A DNA stretch of 64,000 bases. Source: Cyanobacterium sp. HL-69 (GTDB lineage Bacteria; Cyanobacteriota; Cyanobacteriia; Cyanobacteriales; Cyanobacteriaceae). Position 1 is the first letter of the stretch, and each line of letters starts with the position of its first letter. Both the position numbers and the translations under genes were made by a program. Positions 58,433 through 64,000 of this stretch are shown piece after piece. The stretch is from positions 1,116,001 to 1,180,000 of the forward strand of contig CP024912.1 of the NCBI GenBank assembly GCA_002813895.1, written 5' to 3'. The notes below the pieces were generated by a model. The model saw nothing but the letters and a program-made list of their open reading frames with translations. It made no database searches and was not told the origin of the DNA.

Positions 58433-60466
58433 ATGCGTAAACTAATTACCAAATATCTGAGTATCTTTGTTCTCAGTCTGATTTTTATTGTTAACTTTAC
58501 TCCCCAAGCCTTAGCTCAGTTTCCTTTTTTTAATTTGCCCACCAGTAGCGTGGTAGATTTTCCCGAAACTCCCGAATGGGATTTAAATAAAGCTCGTCCT
58601 TGCGGAAAATATTGGTGTAGTGATGTTTATCTCTTTGGTAATTCCGAAATCATGGAAGAACAATTAACCCTTGCTTTGCCTAGGGAATCCGAAAAAACAT
58701 CCGCCGAAATTGCGATCGATGTTGAACAAAGAGCCAAATTTGTACAAAATATTTTTGAAGGAATTTTTCGAAATATTATTCAATCTAACTCCTTTGAATT
58801 TTCAGACGAAAGACAATCCCTCAGTTTTTGGTTTTTAAATAATAGAGAAAAACCTCGACATCCATTTACTCCCATAGTAGAAGTAGGAACAGAAAATAAT
58901 CAAACCGTTGTATTTGTACCCAGACAACCTGATTTAGGTTTATCATCCCAAGCCCTTGTCACTGTAACGGGTATAGATGCTAGTGCGAACGCTTCTACCA
59001 TCGAAGAGTTGGGGGAAGAATGGAGATTAAAAGTGGCTAACTCTATTAGTGATGCACTCTGGGGAGCGGAAATGAATCATCAACAACCCCTAATAAGATT
59101 GCAAATATCGGTAATAGTTGGAATAATTGCTCTTATTTTTATAATTTTAGTTAATAAGTTCAAAAGATTTATCAAAAAAATAGCCAAGATACTAAGACAA
59201 GAGTTACAGGATATAAAAGATACTTTAACAGTTGATCCTGAAGCTCATAAAAAAGATGACGAACAAACTCAAACTGATACAGAAACAAAAACTCGGAACT
59301 ATACTCAGCCTTTGTCAGGAAGAATATCAAGTAAAACTCAACCCATATCAAAAAAAATACAAACCTTTAGAAGGTTATTAGGACGAGTCTTTAATCAAAG
59401 TATTAGTAATGGTATTCAAGTTATCTCCGATGGTTTACAAATACCTACTCAAATTTTACCAACGGTTTACCAGCAAACCCAAAATGTAATTAAACAACAG
59501 TTAAATTTAATTCAATTACTTCTTCGGATTTTCCTCTTAGGGCAAATTACGGCAATCTTAATAAGTATAGGAACTATCGTTATCACTTATAGAGAGACCC
59601 GTTATTTATTCAATCTGTTTTTCTCTCAAGCAATTTTGGTTCCAATAATCTGGATTTGTATTGTGTTGGTTGACAAAATCGGAGACTTTTGGATTGATTC
59701 AATACTCAATAGATGGGCTAGGGAAAAACAAGAATTATTCCCTAATTCTAATCGTCCTACCCTTAGGGTTAATACTTATTCTCCTGCTTTGCAAGGGGCA
59801 ACAACTTTTATTTTCACAGTTATCGGTATTTCACTAACTTTTGCTTTTACGGGGTTAAATCCGACGGTAATAGCGGGGGCAGGAGCAGCAGCGGTGGTGT
59901 TTGCTTTCCTTTCTCGTAATCTTTTGGAAGATATGCTTAATGGTATTTTAATTTTATATACTGACCGTTTTGCTGTGGGAGATGTGGTAGAAATTAATGG
60001 TTTTGCGGGTTGTGTAGAGAGTATGAATCTTTATGCTACTTCTTTGCGTAATTTGGATGGACAGTTAATCGTAATCCCGAATGGTCATATCTCCACGGTG
60101 GTTAATATGACTAAAAATTGGTCTAGGGTTAATTTTACCATTGAAATTGCTTGGGATCAGGACATAAAAACCGCTACCAATTTAATTCAAGAGGTAGCTG
60201 AACAACTCTACGAGGAGATAGAATGGCATGAAAAAATCCTTGAACCTGCTGATATTTTGGGTATTGAAAAGGTCTCCCATGATGGTATTATGATCCGACT
60301 TTTAATTAAAACTTTACCTGCGGAACAATGGGCTGTGGGTAGGGAGTTACGATTAAGAGTTAAGGAGGCTTTTGATAGGAGTGGAATTTCTTTGGGTATT
60401 CCTCAAAGGGAAATTTGGCATCGAGACTCTAATCAATCTAATGGGTTTAAGGTGGAAAAATATTAG
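58433..60466 (+). CDS. MscS-family mechanosensitive channel with periplasmic N-domain
   Basis: A 677-residue membrane channel. A signal peptide (about 1-28, ending ALAQ) precedes a periplasmic domain to about 215. The first helix lies near 226-242. A long charged cytosolic linker (residues 245-350) is followed by helices near 365-385 and 400-415. The pore helix and MscS beta domain begin at about 465 (VIAGAGAAAVVFAFLSRNLL, then ILILYTDRFAVGDVVEINGF) with VIPNGHI. The long size resembles MscK-like proteins. It gates on membrane tension during osmotic downshift. Confidence 0.9.
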   Translation: MRKLITKYLSIFVLSLIFIVNFTPQALAQFPFFNLPTSSVVDFPETPEWDLNKARPCGKYWCSDVYLFGNSEIMEEQLTLALPRESEKTSAEIAIDVEQRAKFVQNIFEGIFRNIIQSNSFEFSDERQSLSFWFLNNREKPRHPFTPIVEVGTENNQTVVFVPRQPDLGLSSQALVTVTGIDASANASTIEELGEEWRLKVANSISDALWGAEMNHQQPLIRLQISVIVGIIALIFIILVNKFKRFIKKIAKILRQELQDIKDTLTVDPEAHKKDDEQTQTDTETKTRNYTQPLSGRISSKTQPISKKIQTFRRLLGRVFNQSISNGIQVISDGLQIPTQILPTVYQQTQNVIKQQLNLIQLLLRIFLLGQITAILISIGTIVITYRETRYLFNLFFSQAILVPIIWICIVLVDKIGDFWIDSILNRWAREKQELFPNSNRPTLRVNTYSPALQGATTFIFTVIGISLTFAFTGLNPTVIAGAGAAAVVFAFLSRNLLEDMLNGILILYTDRFAVGDVVEINGFAGCVESMNLYATSLRNLDGQLIVIPNGHISTVVNMTKNWSRVNFTIEIAWDQDIKTATNLIQEVAEQLYEEIEWHEKILEPADILGIEKVSHDGIMIRLLIKTLPAEQWAVGRELRLRVKEAFDRSGISLGIPQREIWHRDSNQSNGFKVEKY

Positions 60467-60668
60467 ATTGGGGTGAGAGGTTTGAGGTTAGGTACTTTTT
60501 TGTGGTGTATCCTCCTTAAGTAAGTCTATGTTTTGCTTCTTAGTTTCTGATAATTAATACTTATTCTTGGATTATGATTTCTAAATTCTAATTAACCATA
60601 GAAATCTATCTATTAAGGGAAATTTGTGGGATAATTGTGAGGTTTAATTAAAAAAAGTATAGTTATCC

Positions 60669-60977
60669 ATGCCTGAAGCAGTAGGAGTTATTCAAACTTT
60701 GGGTTTTCCCTCTATCTTGGCAGCGGCTGATGCGATGGTTAAAAGCGCCCGAGTTACCCTTGTTTATTTTGATAAGGCGGAAAGTGGTCAATTTGCGATC
60801 GCCATTAGGGGTGCTGTATCAGAGGTTAATCGAGCCATGGAGGAGGGATTAATGAAGGCGGAGGAAGTTTTTGGCGGTGAAGTGATGACCCATTACATTG
60901 TCCCTAATCCTCCCCCTAATGTGGTGGATGTGTTACCCATTGCCCATAATGAGGTTTCTAATCCTTATCGGATGTAA
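60669..60977 (+). CDS. ccmK3: carboxysome shell protein CcmK3-like (BMC-H)
   Basis: A 102-residue single BMC domain protein. It begins MPEAVGVIQTLGFPSILAAA and has the conserved VTLVYFDKAESGQFAIAIRG, but the pore loop reads KAESGQ where CcmK1/2/4 have K-[IV]-G-S-G/A-R. CcmK3 in other beta-cyanobacteria likewise has an altered pore and only forms hexamers with CcmK4. It sits 73 bp upstream of ccmK4, a satellite locus away from the main ccm operon. Likely minor facet component. Confidence 0.88.
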   Translation: MPEAVGVIQTLGFPSILAAADAMVKSARVTLVYFDKAESGQFAIAIRGAVSEVNRAMEEGLMKAEEVFGGEVMTHYIVPNPPPNVVDVLPIAHNEVSNPYRM

Positions 60978-61050
60978 GCCTTTTGACCATTATTAAACCA
61001 TTAAAATAAGTTTTTATATCTAAATAAAATTATAGGAGTATATATAGATT

Positions 61051-61407
61051 ATGCCTTCACAATCAGCCATTGGTTCTATTGAAACCAAAGGATTTCCCGG
61101 TATTTTAGCGGCAGCTGATGCCATGGTAAAAGCTGGTAGAGTTACCCTTGTGGGTTATATCAGGGTGGGTAGCGCTCGTTTTACCGTGAATATTCGTGGG
61201 GATGTTTCCGAAGTTAAAACCGCCATGGCAGCAGGAATCGAAGCGGTGAAAAAAGCCGAAGGTGCTACCCTCGAATCTTGGGTAATTATTCCCCGTCCTC
61301 ACCAAAATGTATGTGCGGTATTACCCATTGATTACACTGATGAGGTAGAAACCTATCGTCAAGCCGTAGAAGGCAATACGGCTCCTTATCTCCCTTCTCG
61401 GTTATAA
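61051..61407 (+). CDS. ccmK4: carboxysome shell protein CcmK4
   Basis: A 118-residue BMC-H protein (MPSQSAIGSIETKGFPGILA). The pore loop is RVGSARF (typical K/R-[IV]-GS). The VNIRGDVSEVKTAMAAGIEA helix and HQNVCAVLPIDYTDEVE are conserved. The C-terminal extension (YRQAVEGNTAPYLPS) is typical of CcmK4. It is probably co-transcribed with ccmK3. Pairing of the two is thought to tune shell permeability; that is family knowledge. Confidence 0.9.
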   Translation: MPSQSAIGSIETKGFPGILAAADAMVKAGRVTLVGYIRVGSARFTVNIRGDVSEVKTAMAAGIEAVKKAEGATLESWVIIPRPHQNVCAVLPIDYTDEVETYRQAVEGNTAPYLPSRL

Positions 61408-61415
61408 ATTTTAAA

Positions 61416-61436
61416 GGGTTGGACAATGTTCAACCC
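61416..61436. terminator. hairpin after ccmK4
   Basis: GGGTTG (61416-61421) pairs with CAACCC (61431-61436). T-rich sequence follows only on the minus strand, so it is a better terminator for the 2TM gene (61457-61708) than for ccmK4, and may serve both. Confidence 0.5.
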
Positions 61437-61456
61437 CGGTGGATGTTGGAGATAAT

Positions 61457-61708
61457 TTAATTTTTGGCTTTGGTGTAATTGGCGATCGCACTTATATAGA
61501 TAAAATGTGCAAAGAGAATAACAGCCCAAATACCTGTTAACCAAGTAATCCAAGACCATTGGGCGTGTTGCAGGTTATGGAAAAACCACGCTCCCGAATT
61601 GACAGCAGTAAACAAAGCAACATGAACAGCAAAATTCATGCGATCGTCTAATTTTCTATATTTGAGGTCATTTTCTCGATCTGGTTCCCGGGGCCAACGT
61701 GGAGGCAT
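61457..61708 (-). CDS. 2TM-domain membrane protein
   Basis: An 83-residue protein: a charged N-terminus rich in Arg/Asp (RWPREPDRENDLKYRKLDD), then two helices (about 28-46 and 52-75) with the conserved FAVHVALFTAVNSGAWFFHN and LTGIWAVILFAHFIYI, matching the 2TM family. No enzymatic motif. Role unknown. Confidence 0.78.
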   Translation of the reverse strand: MPPRWPREPDRENDLKYRKLDDRMNFAVHVALFTAVNSGAWFFHNLQHAQWSWITWLTGIWAVILFAHFIYISAIANYTKAKN

Positions 61709-61769
61709 AATTTCTTTTCAATACTAACTTCAATTTCTTGTCTATTTTATCTCAACCTTAGAGTGATGG

Positions 61770-62756
61770 CTATGGGCGCGAAGAATCAACCTTTAAACCT
61801 TTAGATGCTAACCATTCAGGGTTATAAAGCCGAGACTGATAGCGTCCGCCCCCGTCACACAACACCGTTACAATCCGATGACCGGGACCTAGTTTTTTGG
61901 CTACAGCCACCGCTGCCGCTACATTAATACCCACAGAGCCACCCATAAATAAACCTTCCTTGTACAGTAACTGATAGATAACCCTAATGGCCTCTTGATC
62001 ATCTATTCTCACCGCATCATCCATGGGTACTCCCTCCATATTGGCTGTAATGCGACTGTTACCAATACCCTCGGTGATGGAGTTGCCCTCAGCTTTCATT
62101 TCTCCTGTTTTCACGTAACTATATAAACCACTTCCCATGGGGTCTGCTAGAATACATTTTACATAGGGATTTTGATCCTTCAAAAATAAAGATACCCCAG
62201 CAAAAGTTCCCCCTGTACCCGTAGCGGCTACCCAAGCATCAATTTTATGGTCAGTTTGTTCCCAAATTTCTTTTCCTGTGGTTTCATAGTGCGCTCGGCG
62301 ATTAGCAAGGTTATCAAATTGATTAGCCCAGATGGCGTTATCCATTTCCTCTGCAATGCGCCCCGATAGTTTAACGTAATTGTTCGGATCTCTGTAAGGC
62401 ACCGCAGGAACTGCTCTCACCTCTGCCCCAAGGGTTCTAAGGGTATCCATCTTTTCTTGGGATTGGGTTTCAGGAATAACTATAATACATTTGTAACCTT
62501 TTGCATTACAAATATGGGCAAGTCCGATGCCCGTATTCCCCGCCGTACCTTCTACCACGGTGCCTCCCGGTTTTAATAAGCCTTTTTCCTCCGCTTCTTT
62601 GATGATATACAAGGCAGCTCTATCTTTTACCGAACCACCTGGATTAAGAAATTCGGCTTTTCCTAATATTTCGCATCCTGTTTCTTCACTGAAGCTATTT
62701 AAACGAATTAGGGGAGTATTACCAATAGTGCCGACGAAGCCTTCTTTAATATCCAT
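61770..62756 (-). CDS. cysK: cysteine synthase A-type PLP enzyme
   Basis: A 328-residue O-acetylserine sulfhydrylase family enzyme. GNTPLIRLN opens it. PLP Lys is in NPGGSVKDRAALYI near residue 44. The Asn-loop is EGTAGNTGIGLA, where most CysK have TSGNTG, so the substrate-loop residue Ser is Ala. ATGTGGTFAGVS binds phosphate, and GLFMGGSVGINVA lies at the C-terminal half. Variation in the loop could mean S-sulfocysteine or another sulfur donor, or simply a family subset; undecided. Upstream is the IS remnant region. Confidence 0.88.
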   Translation of the reverse strand: MDIKEGFVGTIGNTPLIRLNSFSEETGCEILGKAEFLNPGGSVKDRAALYIIKEAEEKGLLKPGGTVVEGTAGNTGIGLAHICNAKGYKCIIVIPETQSQEKMDTLRTLGAEVRAVPAVPYRDPNNYVKLSGRIAEEMDNAIWANQFDNLANRRAHYETTGKEIWEQTDHKIDAWVAATGTGGTFAGVSLFLKDQNPYVKCILADPMGSGLYSYVKTGEMKAEGNSITEGIGNSRITANMEGVPMDDAVRIDDQEAIRVIYQLLYKEGLFMGGSVGINVAAAVAVAKKLGPGHRIVTVLCDGGGRYQSRLYNPEWLASKGLKVDSSRP

Positions 62757-62839
62757 TATGATGTACGTTGCTTTTTTTATCTTTATCTTTTCTAATTTTT
62801 CTATCTTACCGAAAAATGAATAGTCTAAATTAGTAATTG

Positions 62840-63190
62840 ACCTGAGTTCGGGATAAGAAGAAGGACAAATAGTAAGCTAAAAATAACCACAAATTTAAGC
62901 CACTACATTGTCCTATGTCTAATTTAGATAAATTATTCTGTCATGTCGATGATTGGACTCGAAAATTTGAGCTCTTATGGCAAGAAAAACTCTTATCCAA
63001 TGGTGTTGCCAGACGTTTGAGATCAAAAAGTCTTTGCTTGAGCGAAATAATGACCATTTTGATTGCTTTTCATCAAAATAGTTATCGTAATTTTAAACAT
63101 TTGTATCTCAATCATGTTCAACAATATTGGAGACTAGCTTTTCCTAAACTCCCCAGTTATCCCTTTTTTGTCACTTTCCGAAAAGAGGAA
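62840..63190 (+). pseudogene. truncated IS982-family transposase with left IS end
   Basis: A frame at 62915-63193 encodes the N-terminal part of an IS982 transposase (NLDKLFCHVDDWTRKFELLW, LCLSEIMTILIAFHQNSY), stopping after FFVTFRKEE. The DDE domain is absent. The left IS end (ACCTGAGTTCGGGATAAG) lies at 62840. The fragment ends where the IS701 remnant begins, so that element probably truncated it. Confidence 0.8.
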
Positions 63191-63233
63191 TAAAAATGTA
63201 GAATAATAATAAAAATTAAAGGTACTCACAGCA

Positions 63234-64000
63234 ATGGATGTAGCTCAGCAAATTAGAAAACATTTACCTAGAAATCCCATGGACACGGTGCCGGTCATTG
63301 ATGATTATTGTTCTGCCTACTCTACCTTGTTTTTTGATGTGCGTAACTACGAATATTTTAAATATTTACACTTAGGATTAATTTCTGATATTAAAAGAAA
63401 ATCTCTTCCTGAAATTTCTCGCATCGTTAATGTTTCTTCTCAAAGTTTACATCATTTTCTCACTTGTGCTGATTGGAATTTATGGGAATTAGAAAAAACT
63501 CGTTTGCACTCAATCTTAAATGTTTTTATTAATATTCCTATTACAATTATTATTGATGAAACAGGAGACCGTAAAAAGCGGTGCGACCCCGCGTCGGCGA
63601 AAGACGCAAGGGAACGCGCACCAAGATAAGGAAATACTACGGATTATATATCTCGACAATATCATGGTCAAAGAAAAGAAATAACTTATTGGGAACTGAC
63701 GACAGACCCAGAAACGATGCCAAAAAATAGTACAAGTTTTGTGATGACAAATATTAAAGGAAGTAGAAATGAACAAAAAAAAACTATAGGAAATTTATAT
63801 GGTGAGCGTACATGGGTGGAGTATGGATTTCGCCAGTGTAAACAAGAACTAGGTTGGACAGATTATCGTTTAACGAAAGGAAAAGACATTTTAAAATGGT
63901 GGGAAATAATTAATAGTGTTTATTGGATGATTAGCGTAAAAACTAAGCCAGTTAAACAATTAATAAATCAGAAAAACAGAGAGGGGAACAAGGAAGAAAA
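63234..64000 (+). pseudogene. decayed IS701-family transposase, interrupted and internally deleted (runs off window)
   Basis: The frame begins MDVAQQIRKHLPRNPMDTVP and reads to IIIDETGDRKK, the first Asp region. A 51-bp insert with an in-frame TAA (63627-63629) follows. Reading resumes in the same frame with NTTDYISRQYHGQ and then jumps to RKEITYWELTTDPETMP, omitting roughly a hundred residues including the second catalytic Asp. WVEYGFRQCKQELGW, with the catalytic Glu, follows. The end is beyond the window. It cannot encode an active transposase. Confidence 0.82.
63579..63629. repeat. 51-bp GC-rich nested palindrome inserted in IS701
   Basis: About 65% G+C in a low-GC context. GGTGCG (63580-63585) pairs with CGCACC (63617-63622), CCC/GGG pair inside, and GCGTC (63591-63595) pairs with GACGC (63603-63607). 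It is 17 codons long, so the transposase frame is kept but an in-frame TAA is added. It resembles small dispersed palindromic repeats of cyanobacteria. Confidence 0.75.

Overview
The window is ordinary chromosome of a low-GC, unicellular-type beta-cyanobacterium (Cyanobacterium/Geminocystis/Synechocystis-like). Evidence is the very frequent GCGATCGC (HIP1) octamer inside genes, beta-carboxysome shell genes (ccmK3-ccmK4), a CO2 hydration (Chp/Cup) protein, a PucC-type chlorophyll-protein transporter, a probable PetR/PetP copper switch, a COP23 protein, and cyanobacteria-restricted families (DUF3370, DUF3086, DUF3119). I found no rRNA, tRNA, CRISPR array, prophage or defence island. Most genes are single, housekeeping, and separated by short AT-rich spacers.

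Layout. 1-9.8 kb: the 3' part of a multi-PAS hybrid histidine kinase, ruvX, a probable PSI accumulation factor, clpB, two small unknowns, rsmH and a glyoxalase I. 9.8-19.1 kb: a 524-bp leader region with a strong terminator-like hairpin ahead of pyrG, an EamA transporter with a MITE at its start codon, a holin-fold membrane protein, an ABC1 kinase, a CO2 hydration protein, purE and a PucC-like MFS protein. 19.1-22.8 kb: an IS982-end MITE, then on the minus strand petR-petP followed by a cupredoxin lipoprotein, COP23 and an FHA protein. 22.8-35 kb: sucC-like, mazG, rseP, a small membrane protein overlapping a MerR regulator, a degenerate AAA-like protein, an M20 peptidase, an orphan peptide-binding protein, ahcY, a lumenal pentapeptide protein and DUF3370.

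35.2-54.8 kb is bracketed by two apparently identical 848-bp IS5-type elements in opposite orientation. The first abuts a decayed MmeI-like restriction methyltransferase fragment. The second sits 24 bp upstream of a perfect NtcA box that serves a 55-residue PirA-like protein. Between them are mnmG, an MFS porter, rbp, a 2Fe-2S protein, an SbmA/BacA-like ABC transporter, DUF3086-DUF3119, proA, leuD, dapB, a GT61 glycosyltransferase, pgl, a beta-lactamase-like protein and a TM-helix-repeat channel. 54.9-62.8 kb: two small ORFs, aroQ, miaE, gcvH, a FAD oxidoreductase, an MscS channel, ccmK3-ccmK4, a 2TM protein and a cysteine synthase. 62.8-64 kb is a graveyard of IS982 and IS701 remnants, the latter carrying a 51-bp GC-rich nested palindrome.

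The regulatory themes are copper (petRP plus cupredoxin, and possibly the MerR protein), nitrogen (the NtcA box) and inorganic carbon (CO2 hydration and satellite carboxysome shell proteins). Several palindrome families recur at gene 3' ends and may have been adopted as terminators. I did not find a clearly new multi-gene system. The best leads are the NtcA-controlled small protein, the petRP-cupredoxin neighbourhood, the pyrG leader hairpin, and the small mobile palindromes.
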